Of a stretch of DNA of 64,000 nucleotides, positions 45,885 to 57,418 are shown in pieces; the first letter of the stretch is position 1; each line of letters begins with the position of its first letter. Source of the DNA: Rhynchospora pubera (taxonomy: Eukaryota > Streptophyta > Magnoliopsida > Poales > Cyperaceae); assembly GCA_028095005.1 (NCBI GenBank), contig CM051459.1, positions 259,890,229-259,954,228 on the forward strand, written 5' to 3'. The notes below the pieces were generated by a model that searched no databases, was not told the origin of the DNA, and saw only the letters and a program-made list of their open reading frames with translations. The translations under genes were made by a program, and so were the position numbers.

Positions 45885-48080
45885 AATAGGATCAATGACT
45901 CTTATATTTATTTGCAATTAAAAATTATTTTTTAATAAAAAAATAATCATAGCAACAAAAAGAATGTTTACTATGAGCATTAGATTTATGTCTTTGAAAA
46001 TACATACAATTATTAAAAATGCATTAATGTGGGACCCTTATTACATAAAACTAGCGGTGTTGTGTTTCAACACGGTTTAATTCCATCAAACTCTTCCGTG
46101 CACCTTGCTCCAACATCCGTATTGGTTCTCTTCTGATTGTCCTGCTTTTGAGAGAAAAATATTCCTAGCCCACAGTGATTAATCGAGAAAACCTCAGAAT
46201 TTGAGATCCATACGACGAACCACCGAAAACAGACCCGACAATGTGAATCCGTGTCCGAAATTTATCTGTCTATCTGGTATTTGGCAATATATCTCACCAA
46301 TTATACGGAATAAATGAGACTTTTGCATATATTTAAATTGATTATTATTTTAAATTAGACGCTTCGAGTTAACTTTGATATATATGAAATATATTCGATC
46401 TGCAGTAGACAGTTTTTCGATAGGAGTTTTTTTTCTAAAAAAAATTTAACTTTTTTTTTTTGTCAAAATTATGAATCACTATAATTAATTTGATAGAAAA
46501 AAATAGGCTGTGATAGAAGTTCATATTAATAATAGTAGATAGAATTAGTTGTCCAATTAAAAAAAAGGCAGAGTTAATCGAATTATCAAAATTCAAATTG
46601 CACGACTGAAATTTGAGAAGACAGATGAAGAAATATATACTAAAATTGGATCTGTTTATTTTTTGTTTTGTTTATAGGAAGTGGACTTAATTTATTGGGT
46701 TTTATAATAACTCCTAATTATTAATTGGCACTTACCGGTAATTTGTTTCTGGCTTTCTGTAGTAGAAACGACGACCCTATGAAATGAGGGGATAAAAAAT
46801 AAATAACATGCGTCTCATAGCTTCTCATATTTTTCAACCAACGGTTCCCACTTATGCATCTTTTGTAACTTTCCATTCTGCCTGGGCCATCTGTTTCGCC
46901 CTTTATGACTTTAAAAAACTTAGTATGTTTATGTAATATTGTGGTCTTATTCCATTTATTTGATATACAATACAGGTGGCAGTTCACATTCAGTTTGCAG
47001 TTAAAAGGTAATTTCATGATACATCTAACTGTTGTGAGAATAGATTCGACAATGAAAGCTTGCTTCCGTTTTAGATTACGTGCTAGGTTAGTTGTCCTGT
47101 CAAAGTGCTTATTCTATCACCAAATCACCAACGAAATATTAGGTATTTCCTTTTCTACAAATAGCATATATAGGTTGTTAAATTAATTATGCTTTCAACT
47201 ATTTGTCAGAATATTATAAATAATTATCAGATGTAGTTGGATTGCCGCTTGCAAGGTGCCATCACTACGTTTTATTTTACATATTGATGAATAATTTTAA
47301 ATTTAAAGCTCAAACTCAAAATTAATGTAGTTAGTTATAATTAATTAATATTACTTTTTATTTTTTAAAAAAGTTTGTTAAAATCGATAGATGTGATATT
47401 ATTTAAAATATTGAAGTCTTGATTGAGAAAGACGAGTGAAAACAGAGTGTGGCTGAAATTGAAAGATTTGAAATAAAATAGACAGATACATATTTACACA
47501 AAAAATTTGACAAATCCATCATTGATGATCACGTATGTATTAAATCTTGCATATAAAGCGAAAACTTTCTATTCAATTTTAGTTAAACAATTTAACGGTC
47601 CAATACAAACCGACTAACTAGCAATCATTAATAACTTTTTTTAACACACCGCTTACCAACAACAAAGACAGCAGATGAAAAGTCCAGATCTCTGGTCTGA
47701 CGCTCACAAATAAATGAATGGTTTTGAAAAATTTGAAGTAAAGACAACTTAGACTATTTTTAAAGCGCCAAAAAAGTTTTTGTCAATCTAATAATGAAGA
47801 CACGGAGAAGATTAGGCGCTTAGCCTATTTTTCTGTTAGCTGGTCATCGTCCGTCTGAGTCGCAAAAGTGTCGTGGGAAGTTTGGCAACTGCCATACAGT
47901 TGTTAGTCGACCTGAAGCGCATCTCTGCTGAGTGCTGACCAATTTTGACAAACGAAAAAGAAGTATACAGATTATATGAGGCACTTTCTTAATACCACTT
48001 TGTGTTACTATCAAAACCACTCAGAGCATTCATTTGCATTTTTCTCACGATATAACAAGAGAGCTAGTACGGCAGTACCC
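45885..48080. other. AT-rich intergenic DNA
   Basis: No supported gene. The opposed frames at 46721-47017 and 46905-47186 overlap and lack motifs. GC-richer pieces at 46075-46270 and 47840-47940 do not form exons. Confidence 0.5.
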
Positions 48081-48083
48081 AAC

Positions 48084-48425
48084 ATATATGACACATACAC
48101 TCATCTAATTAATATGATAAAATTTTAATTTTTGAGATTAGAATAGGCGATCCGAACAGCTGAAATTGTTTTCGATAATAAAATCTCTTTGGAGACCAAA
48201 TTTTATATTTTTAAAAAAAATTTACTATTTTTTTGGAATTTTTAAATATGCTTATTCTAAAAAGTTACGAATCCTCCAATTTTGAAAAAAAATAATTAGA
48301 AATATTTTTAAAAAAATTGATTTTTAAAGATATTTTAATATAGAGATCATATTAAACGGTTCGGATCGGCTGTTTGAAATTTTAACGGTCAATCGTGTTT
48401 GACGTCCTATTTGTATCATGTTTTG
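48084..48425. mobile_element. Mutator-like foldback element, family D copy 4
   Basis: Inverted arms with GGCGATCCGAACAGCTGAAA and (inverted) AACCGTTTAATATGATCTC pairing around an AT-rich centre, and ATATGACACATACA/(inverted) ACATGATACAAATA near the ends. It shares GGAGACCAAATTTTATATTT with the other D elements. No clear duplication, so boundaries are approximate. Confidence 0.6.
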
Positions 48426-49624
48426 TCGTGCTCGTGCTCAATGGAGAAAGAGTACGTTACAGTAAGACTGTACATGCTCTATTGGAGGATTTTTGGTTTG
48501 AAGAAAAAATTGTCAGAATATTTTGGAAAAGAAAAAAAATGTAAAATTACATTTAAATTTATAATTTGTATTATGTAGTTGAAAATATGTTGTCATTTTT
48601 TAATTATAATGTGTAATCAAAAAACAAAAATAATAGAGATTATATAATAAAATCTCATGTTAAACCGTATCAAATTTTAAAGGAGAAGACACATAACTCG
48701 ACATATCAATGCATCACATCACACGCCACTAATCGTGCCGTATATGATGCGCCGTGTTATGTTTAACTGTATCATAGACGGTGCGCTTGTAAGGTGAATT
48801 ATTATATCAGGGGGAAAAAAATTGTGGATGAGAAAGAGGAGTTAGTTGTTGGGACGTAAAGGTTGTTAAGTTGGACTTTGGATCTAACCAAGAATAACTC
48901 CTTCCAACAGCCTTATAGCGATGGATGGCATGGCTAGATGATGACTTGATCAAGATGCTTGCACATACATACATGTTGTGTCATGGTCGTTTTCTTCTTT
49001 CCACGGGTTAGAATTTTCTGCCTACTTTGCATCTTTTGTTCTTTGTTGGGTTCAACGTGTGCATCTGTGGTTGGACTTCGCATTATCTAAAGAGATTATA
49101 TCTTAATCATTGGCGTTGTTGGTTTATATAAATTATCAATGAGATATTTTGTCATTAGTGCAAAGTGCGGACTGCATTAATTACGTGCCAGTATTTCTCA
49201 ACGTTGATGGGTACACTTTGAATGTGGGTAAATTTTTGGTAGATAATTCATCCATATTTTCAGCTTTTTTTGTTGGTTGTTAACTTGTGGATTCTGGTTT
49301 ATTCAATCACAATGTCTGTGATGTAAGCGGCTATAATTATTTCTGACTATAAAATTTCAGATGAAACCGTTGGATTAGAAATTTCTTGAAAATCAATTAT
49401 TGAAAGTCGGATGTAACAATTTTGGGTGGATGGGCAGGTAGGAAAGGGACTTAATCAACTAAAAATCAACAAAATTTATTTTATCACATTCCGTTGTTTT
49501 CTCGGACTATGCTACGGATGCTTTTTAAATTATATTAATTTTCATTTATTAATTATATAATATATTAATATTTTTAGGTTCAATTTAAAAAAAAAATCAT
49601 GACAGGATATGCGACTTGTTTTCT

Positions 49625-49781
49625 TGGCCATTTGGATCGCTTAAGAATAAAAGGAATAGCCTCTTACTAGACGGAAATTTATTTCTAACCATCCAATTTT
49701 TTCACAAAGTTACACACTTTTCAATGTTTTCTGCCTAGAAATAAGCTATTCCTTTTATTCCTACGCGACCCAAACGACCCA
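49625..49781. mobile_element. MITE related to family A
   Basis: Ends TGGCCATTTGGATCGC and (inverted) TGGGTCGTTTGGGTCGC with GGAATAGCC/AGCTATTCC sub-terminal repeats. The core TTTTTCACAAAGTTACACACTT is the family A core. The target duplication is unclear. Confidence 0.7.
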
Positions 49782-50475
49782 TAGAGACGAGACACAATTG
49801 AAAAGCATATTTGGTTGGATCTAATCTTGTAGCAGAGCAGTTGATAATGTAGATTAAAAATTAGAAGCATGTTGTATTTTATTTTTCGGCTATTATTAAT
49901 TTAATAAAGGCCAATAGGCCGAATAAATGAATAAAGTATACCAGCCCTGATTTTATTTTTGCCTTGTTTGCACATAATGGTGATTTACAAACGTGATACA
50001 CAACTAAAAATCTCTCATGATGTTTGGAGTTAATATGCATACCTAACCATGATACTTGGAATTGCAAATTAGTTTTGTATTATTTATTAGTATCTAACTA
50101 TTCGGTAAATGAATAATTATAAACCGTAGTAATTTTTTAAGCGATACCATACTTAATACTTTTTAATATTTTTTTTGTTTAAAATAGAGATAAATTCAAC
50201 ACTTTAGCAAGGGATACCATACTTATACTACTGATATTTTTAGCAAAAAGAAAGGTAAATTTCAACAGTTAAACCGATGCAGATTGAAATGACTGAGCGA
50301 AAAGAGGGCTGACAAGCCTAAATGCCTGGCCAGTTTATGCAGGATATATTTATGATATAAACACTTCTTTTTAACACGAGTATGTGCAAACACTTCTTTT
50401 ATCACCACATATTTATTGATTGAAACGATAATCTTTGAGAGAAATTTCTTAAGTAATCAGACATGTATACATCAT

Positions 50476-50687
50476 GGGTGTGTTTGGATACATTATTGAG
50501 AATAAGGAATAAGCCCCTTATTCCTTATTCCGGTGAAAACTAAACAACGAAGGAATAAGGAATTTGGGCTTATTCCGGCCCTTATTCATATTCTAACAAA
50601 ACCTTGGTATTTGAATAAGGAATAAGGAATAAGGAATAAGCTTATCTCTATTCCTATTCCTTATTCCCAATGTATCCAAACACACCC
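50476..50687. mobile_element. MITE family B, intact copy
   Basis: A 212-bp element with perfect ends GGGTGTGTTTGGATACA and TGTATCCAAACACACCC and a CAT target duplication (50473-50475 and 50688-50690). The body is made of AATAAGGAAT/ATTCCTTATT repeats on both sides, so it can fold into a long hairpin. The 3-bp duplication and terminus place it with Harbinger/Tourist-type MITEs. Confidence 0.9.
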
Positions 50688-50808
50688 CATGAGATGAGGA
50701 CGTTGTGTACTTTCTCTGCAAAAAATTCAATTATGTACACCTAATTTCATTTATTTATTTTCAAGTACGAATTCATATAACGCATACTTCACTCACACAT
50801 CCTCAATC

Positions 50809-51463
50809 TGTTGAAACATATTTTAGAAAACTCAAAATTTCGTATGAAATTATTGATCTAAACTTCTTTAGACAATTATATTATTAAATTAATTTTCCGT
50901 TGAAAAAATGAAGAGGCCTAGTTACACCAATGGTCTCCACTATTTTACCGTTGCAATTGGACAAAATCAATGCCATTATCTCTCAATTTATTTTCTATAT
51001 AACGGCACTTAACCAATGAAATTAATTCTTTCACTATTGAGATTCTTATAGCCCATTAAATGAGACTTTATAATAGGTTCATGAGCCGTTAATAAAATCT
51101 TTATATATATAGAGGTGCATTCGGCTGTTAGAGGGTGTGCGAAAAATTAATACAAATATTCAAAGGCTGATAACCCTTCCTATAATCCATATTGATATTC
51201 CTCATAGTAATTTCCAATTTGATTAGAATATTTTTCCGATTGATTCTGCTGGATATTGTGGAGATCTCTCATCAGTCACTTCTCCGGTCGTGCCCTAAGG
51301 AGTGACACTTACCCGTCTTATCTTGGTTGCGGTTCCTCTTGCACGTTGAGACGGAATACGCTTAAGGACAGCGCCTAGCGCGATTCGGGTAAAACTGTTT
51401 TAATTACTTATTTTATTTATTTTTATGCTATCCGAATTTGTTTATTTGAATTTTGCACCAACA
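50809..51463 (+). repeat. 5' LTR, 655 bp
   Basis: Begins TGTTGAAACATATTTTAG and ends GCACCAACA. A TATATATATAGAGG box at about 51105 is the likely promoter. By eye it differs from the 3' LTR at one position (G at 51251, A at 53707). Confidence 0.95.
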
Positions 51464-52509
51464 ATCTTAAGCGTACATTCCGTGATTTGGATAGCAGTAA
51501 TATATAATTTAAATTTAGCAAAATAAGCTAAGGTGTTATCTTTACTAATTGTGATTTAATTATTAATAATTTGTGTTCGTATGAAATTATTGTATTCATT
51601 TGAATAATATTTGTTAATTTAATGATTGGTTAATTATAAATCCTGGTGTCTAACTTGTTACCTAGTAGAATTAAAATAAAAGGATTATTATATTTCCTTT
51701 GATTCAAGTGTTGTTGTCTAATTTGCTCTAATAGAGATCTTAAATTGTTGGCGAAAATGTTAAACTTAATTATTAGATATTGATCCTAGAAGCTTCTTCA
51801 TCTGATGCTACCTTTAACTAGTACTTTATTATGCTCTATCTGAATTGAGAATTTAATCATCAAAGTTATAAAAGGGTATCATATTTCAATAGATTAAACC
51901 CATAGTTTTCCGAATGAATTTTATTTGAATCATATAAACAGCTTGGGCATCCTTCTATTCTGTAGTTTCCAATATATTTATTCATGATTCATTATTCTAT
52001 TGATATGTTTCTTTAATATTTGATATTTGATTCTACCTCATTTAATTAAAAAAAAGGTTTAGATAGTAATGAAAGAGTTTAACTGATTATTAATTCAGAT
52101 TATTTGAATTAAAAGAAATGCTATTATTGTCGTTTAACGGTTATAAAAAAAAAATGTGGGGGTATAAATGAAATCAAGCTGTGATCAACTTTTTGAATTT
52201 GTGTTCCGCAATTTTGTGATCAACTGATTGAGTGCATAATTAATTTATGGTACTTGTATATGAAAAAAAATGCGGGGATTCTCGTTTTATTAAAATATGA
52301 CTTTCAGATTATTGATAAATATTATTATATATGCATAAATTTATATTAGCATGATGCTATTATGAAATGCTTTATAGATTATCACTAATAAAGTTTTGGA
52401 GATGTTGTTTTTAGATGTTTCTTTGCAGGAAAAGAAAATGATTTGAGCTCAAGTATCAAAACGACTAGTCGGCATGAGAAAATGAAACAAAAATAAAAAT
52501 AAAAATGAG

Positions 52510-52884
52510 ATGAACTTAATGAGAAGTTCTATATATATATATGAACTTAATGAGAAGTTCATATTTCATCGAGGGGGATGGGTATTAGCCCTAAAGGGCC
52601 ACTTGCGGGGGCAACCCAATCTCCGAAAGGCAGACCCCTGGAAAGAGATTCAATGGGTAATAACAAACCGACAAGTGGTCGAAGAGTACACACTTTTTAG
52701 GAGCATAGACTCCAACCCCATCCCTATGGTGAGTGTGCTCTATGTAGATGTAAGGTTGAGTATATTAGCTCTTAATGAGGACCAAAGCGGTAATTTCCGT
52801 GGGATGTGCATCTACACACATCCTTGGCAGGGACTCACCTATATGAGAGTGTCTGTATACGGCCGCGGTGCGGGGCATGGGTAA
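52510..52884 (+). CDS. Unrecognised 124-codon frame inside the LTR element
   Basis: Open frame in the GC-richer part of the interior. It begins in an AT-rich repeat (GAACTTAATGAGAAGTTC occurs twice around TATATATATAT) and continues as a plausible but unrecognised protein (GGWVLALKGHLRGQPNLRKA, WKEIQWVITNRQVVEEYTLF). It shows no nucleic-acid-binding zinc knuckle. It may be non-coding; frame length alone is weak evidence. Confidence 0.25.
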   Translation: MNLMRSSIYIYELNEKFIFHRGGWVLALKGHLRGQPNLRKADPWKEIQWVITNRQVVEEYTLFRSIDSNPIPMVSVLYVDVRLSILALNEDQSGNFRGMCIYTHPWQGLTYMRVSVYGRGAGHG

Positions 52885-53251
52885 GCCCTTAAGACTCTCA
52901 TGAAAAATCCAAGGTACATGCGTATGGCCATTAATGCGCACCCCGCGATGATTGTTCTCCGTATTACGTGTATGGTGTCGTAGAATTTGGGTCCAAGGAA
53001 CGAGTTCAAGACATAAGTTCTCTCGATCTCCTCCAAATTTGATGCACCTATACTAAGTGAAGTTCAAAGTTTGAAAACTACTTCATGATGCGAATATAAA
53101 TATCCAGCAATTTGTTATTCACCATTTTGATTGTTCCAAATTCCTAACTTTATCCAATTTACTTATATAAGATATATATTTTTTGACAATGGTCATTTTG
53201 CTTCAATGAAATCCCTAATCAGTTTTTACATATATGATCATAAATTTTGAG

Positions 53252-53264
53252 TTTTGTGGGGGAT
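53252..53264 (+). other. Polypurine tract of the LTR element
   Basis: TTTTGTGGGGGAT directly abutting TGTTGAAAC of the 3' LTR; the expected plus-strand primer site for reverse transcription. The AAGTGGGGGATTGTTG-like form is usual in copia elements. Confidence 0.75.
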
Positions 53265-53919
53265 TGTTGAAACATATTTTAGAAAACTCAAAATTTCGTA
53301 TGAAATTATTGATCTAAACTTCTTTAGACAATTATATTATTAAATTAATTTTCCGTTGAAAAAATGAAGAGGCCTAGTTACACCAATGGTCTCCACTATT
53401 TTACCGTTGCAATTGGACAAAATCAATGCCATTATCTCTCAATTTATTTTCTATATAACGGCACTTAACCAATGAAATTAATTCTTTCACTATTGAGATT
53501 CTTATAGCCCATTAAATGAGACTTTATAATAGGTTCATGAGCCGTTAATAAAATCTTTATATATATAGAGGTGCATTCGGCTGTTAGAGGGTGTGCGAAA
53601 AATTAATACAAATATTCAAAGGCTGATAACCCTTCCTATAATCCATATTGATATTCCTCATAGTAATTTCCAATTTGATTAGAATATTTTTCCGATTGAT
53701 TCTGCTAGATATTGTGGAGATCTCTCATCAGTCACTTCTCCGGTCGTGCCCTAAGGAGTGACACTTACCCGTCTTATCTTGGTTGCGGTTCCTCTTGCAC
53801 GTTGAGACGGAATACGCTTAAGGACAGCGCCTAGCGCGATTCGGGTAAAACTGTTTTAATTACTTATTTTATTTATTTTTATGCTATCCGAATTTGTTTA
53901 TTTGAATTTTGCACCAACA
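53265..53919 (+). repeat. 3' LTR, 655 bp
   Basis: Same length as the 5' LTR and identical by eye except for one G/A difference at 53707. The near-identity means the insertion is recent. Confidence 0.95.
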
Positions 53920-53978
53920 CAATCAACTCAACGTTTTCCTATCTAGCTAATATCTGATTGTAAATTTTCGAGTATCAG

Positions 53979-54351
53979 CAGGGGCAGATCCAATGGAGCC
54001 ATGGAGGGCAGGCATAGGCCTAGCCTATCCCATGATCTAATCATGTTTAAGGATTTTAATTTGAATTATGATAAGATAGAGTGTTTTTTTTTAAATAAGA
54101 CCATTTATTTATAGAGACATAGCCTACTCTGTGAAATAGAGTTTATCCATCTTCCGCGTCTAGTGAAAATTGAACCTGTTATCTCTAAGATAACAGCAGA
54201 GTCATCGACCAGACTCCTACATTCGATTAAATAGAGTGTTAATCAAGTGTTTCGAAGCGCTAGGCCTACTACATATTTAAGATCTAAATTATTTAAATTT
54301 GATTAATTTTAATTTGGCCTACCCCATATCTCAATCTTGGTTCAGCCCCCG
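53979..54351. mobile_element. hAT-like MITE with nested SINE
   Basis: Ends CAGGGGCAGATCCAA and (inverted) CGGGGGCTGAACCAA, each followed inward by a block with GGCCTA. The 8-bp flanks AGTATCAG/ATTATAAG (53971-53978 and 54352-54359) match at 6 of 8. The middle is split by a SINE at 54086-54230. Confidence 0.75.
54086..54230 (-). mobile_element. SINE, minus strand, nested in a hAT-like MITE
   Basis: A 145-bp insertion. On the minus strand it starts GAATGTAGGAGTCTGGTCGA and carries a B-box-like CAGGTTCAATTTTC and a poly(A) tail. The perfect 10-bp duplication ATAGAGTGTT lies at 54076-54085 and 54231-54240. It differs from the SINE type at 13749, so at least two SINE families are present. Confidence 0.75.
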
Positions 54352-55394
54352 ATTATAAGGAGTATAGTCTTGATTGGTACCTATGTTAACTACTGGAGCT
54401 TCTTTTGTTGACCAGGGAAGCACCTTGTCTAAAATCATGCTCAAAATGAAAACCGCCTTTGAATTTGGGGCACATCAATAATGGGTTTGAATTGTTTTAA
54501 TTATATTGTTGGTTCCTAAGTGGGTGCCAGCTTGTTGGATCAGTTAATTTATACACATTAGCACTACTGTGTGTATCAAATGTTGGGGCTAAAATAATAT
54601 AACCCTGGCCTACAATCAGCATTAAAAAGTATTATTCTTTATTATAACCTCAATTATGTTACGCCTTGCATAGAATTTATGAAAAAAAAAATATCCTAAC
54701 TACAAGGTGGACTCTTTATCCGACGCATTCTCAACTTCAAATAATAAAAAAAGATTGCTTAACTCTGGCGATGCTCAAAAGAGGGAAGGAATTCAATCTT
54801 TTGCCTGATTCCTCTGTTATTTTCTAAATTGGAAATGTATGCAATTTTATAAATTTGCTTACGGAATTTTGTAGGTGAAGATCAAAGCTATCTTATTCAT
54901 GATTTGTGCTATTTTATAAAAAGAAAGTAAACCAATCATGTTGCATGAATCATCATACATCATATGGTTGGTTGTAATATATTAATACTTTATCATATAT
55001 TATTTCATTATTTGACTAGTGTTAGTCCTAATCAACAGAGTAAATTTCCAAATTAATGCATAAAAGTAATAGAATATAGCGAACAACTTTTAAGTTTTAA
55101 ATGTTCAAATTAACAGTGGAAAAATGTATATAGTTTATCTGCAATTGTAGAATGATTACTTGACCAAAAGGAAATAACAGAAGTTATGGCCTTGGTGGGT
55201 GGGATGTCTAAATGAAGGGAACAGAGCATTTCCATGATGGCATCAAGGTAACAGCCTTGTATACAATCCAAAAATTGAAGATAGATCTGTTGCTGTGTTT
55301 CTTCGTGTACCCAAATTCTGCACCTAAGTACCGAACGTCAGATAAGTAATGTGATAAAATGAATTTTGCACAACATAAAAAATGTACAGCCAGG

Positions 55395-55398
<4 letters not shown>

Positions 55399-55440
<42 letters not shown>
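55399..55440. repeat. (AT)n microsatellite between direct repeats
   Basis: A run of about 21 AT units. The 13-mer TACAGCCAGGCAA occurs just before it (55384-55396) and again about 15 bp after it (55455-55467), so the microsatellite lies in an insertion or duplication. Confidence 0.85.
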
Positions 55441-55444
<4 letters not shown>

Positions 55445-55724
55445 AATGGGTATATACAGCCAGGCAAGTGAAACTATAATGTCTCATGTCATGTCCCCTT
55501 TCAAATTTTCAGGGGGAAAAAAACATACTAAAGTTTGAGATTATTGAATTTATAAAATTAGTGTGAAGATATGTTTGGAAGTAGTTAACAAAGTTCAACT
55601 TCTATTTGAAAGTAGTTTTAAAACTCCCAACTTCTAAATTCTCAAGTTATATTCAAGTATATTAGAAAGTAAAAAGAAAGTACACAAACATTTCGATGAA
55701 CTATTTTACTATTTAGTTTTTTTT

Positions 55725-56075
55725 AAGAAATGCTAGAAAGAGGCTATCTAGCATTTAATTCTTAAAATTTAAAAATTCAAATGTTAAATCCAAACCGTTA
55801 ATCTTATTTAATTTATTTAGCGATGTGTTTTCATGTAAGTTTTGAAAATTTTAGAGTTTATTTGATACTCGATCAAAGGCTAAAACATGAACGTATTAGA
55901 ACAAATCCATCATAGTTAACAAGGTTCGTTTGTTTTTCTATCTTTTGATCGAGTATCAAGTAAATTCTAAAATTTACAAAACATATGGAAACGCATCGCT
56001 CGTTAAACTAAATAAGATCAACGATTTGGATTTAACATTTGAATTTTTAAATTTGAAAAAATAACTTAATAGCAA
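55725..56075. mobile_element. Foldback element E2 (uninterrupted relative of E1)
   Basis: Long inverted arms: AATTCAAATGTTAAATCC and GGATTTAACATTTGAATT, and at the centre TTGATACTCGATCAAAGG and CTTTTGATCGAGTATCAA. The total is about 350 bp. Ends are approximate; a small extra hairpin (GAAATGCTAGA...TCTAGCATTT) lies at the left end. Confidence 0.7.
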
Positions 56076-56099
56076 AATATTGACATTTGGGGACAACCC

Positions 56100-56927
56100 A
56101 TGGGCGAAGCCATGTAGTCTTTGGACCCACCTCAAAAAAAAAAAATTACAATCATATTTCAATTTTCACTTGATTGTAAATAAAAAAAATTATATAAGAA
56201 ATTAGGGACTTACCTCAAAAATTTGACGGATCCAGATGAACATGTTATGTTTGGTTTAAAAAATCGCATAGGGACCCAACTAACTTTTGTTTTTAACGAA
56301 TCGTCTTCTTCCTTCCTCCACAATGAATTTTATTAATACAAAACTTAGAAAAGAATGAAATATGTTCAAATCAATTATTATTTGTGACATATATATACCA
56401 GCGTGAATCTCGCGCATTACATGACTCATCTATATAATGTTTTGTAAACGTTAGAAAATTATAAAAAAAGCTATCATATAAGATCAAATATACTCTTCGG
56501 ATATTATATGAAAATTACCACTATAAATCCAAAATATTGTTCCTGTCAAAAAAATTCTGAGCGTCATAAAAGATCCAAAATATTGTGGTTTGAAATAGTG
56601 GCTGAACTCTTTCGTATGTCTGACATCTTTATATATCTTTAATATAGAAAAAGAAATGTTCAATAAGATTTCTAATGAATCTATTATGCAATATTATGAG
56701 AAAAATGAACTCATAGAAAATTGCTGTACATTTTTTATTCCCTTAATTTTTGAATTTTTATTTTGTATATTGGCTATATTATTTTGAATTGGATATATTA
56801 TTTTAAATTATCTATTGTTATTATAATATATGTTTGATTTCTCATGAAATTTTTTATGTTACATTATTTTAGAATTATTTATTTTAAAATTATGTTATCA
56901 TACTATGTTTATATTAAACGTTACATA

Positions 56928-56945
<18 letters not shown>
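56100..56945 (+). mobile_element. hAT-like element, opposite-orientation relative of 20101-20941, right end lost
   Basis: Starts CATGGGCGAAGCCATGTAG and follows the other copy for about 840 bp (TGGACCCACCTC, GAATCTCGCGCATTAC, CATGAGAAAAATGAA, TTATATTAAACGTTACATAA). The expected inverted right terminus is missing; the sequence passes into (TA)n(GA)n at 56925-56967. Confidence 0.75.
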
Positions 56946-56966
<21 letters not shown>

Positions 56967-57361
56967 ATGACTAATGTGCCATAGATACACAGAGGGTCCC
57001 GTGCCATAGAGTCGTTTTTCGAGATCCAAAATTCAAATGCTCAATCCGAACAGTTCAAATTATTCACCATATTAAAATATCCTCGAGGACCAAATTTTAC
57101 ATTTTTTTTCGAATTTTTCTGCTATTTATTATGATATTTAAAAAAAACTTTATAATTGAAGTATTCCAGACCCTCCAATTTGAACATATCAAAATAAATA
57201 GCAAAAAAATTAAAAAAATGTAAAATTTGGTCTCCAATGGTATTTCAATATGATGATCAATTTGAACGATTTGGATCTACTGATTGAATTTCAGATCTTT
57301 AAAAAATAACTCAAAAAAGATATCTATGACTTGTCATCTATCAATCTATGACACTTTAGCC

Positions 57362-57416
<55 letters not shown>
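56942..57416. mobile_element. Foldback element (family D copy 5) bordered by inverted microsatellites
   Basis: Core ends CTAATGTGCCATAGAT and (inverted) CTAAAGTGTCATAGAT, with internal arms of the D type (GACCAAATTTTACATTTTTT/AAAAAATGTAAAATTTGGTC). Outside the left end is (TA)n then (GA)n; outside the right end is (CT)n then (AT)n, the exact mirror. The microsatellites therefore extend the inverted repeat. Confidence 0.75.

Positions 57417-57418
<2 letters not shown>

Larger units (their letters stand above)
50809..53919 (+). mobile_element. Young non-autonomous LTR retrotransposon
   Basis: Complete 3,111-bp element: LTR (50809-51463), 1,801-bp interior, LTR (53265-53919), and a perfect 5-bp target duplication CAATC (50804-50808 and 53920-53924). 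The interior has no gag, protease, integrase or reverse transcriptase; its longest frame (52510-52884, 124 codons) is not recognised. A polypurine tract TTTTGTGGGGGAT stands right before the 3' LTR, as in copia elements. No TGG-starting tRNA primer site follows the 5' LTR. It must have been mobilised in trans by another element. Confidence 0.95.

Noticed and set aside
46721..47186. Opposed frames of about 95 codons
   Set aside because: They overlap on opposite strands and translate AT-rich DNA; no recognisable domain.
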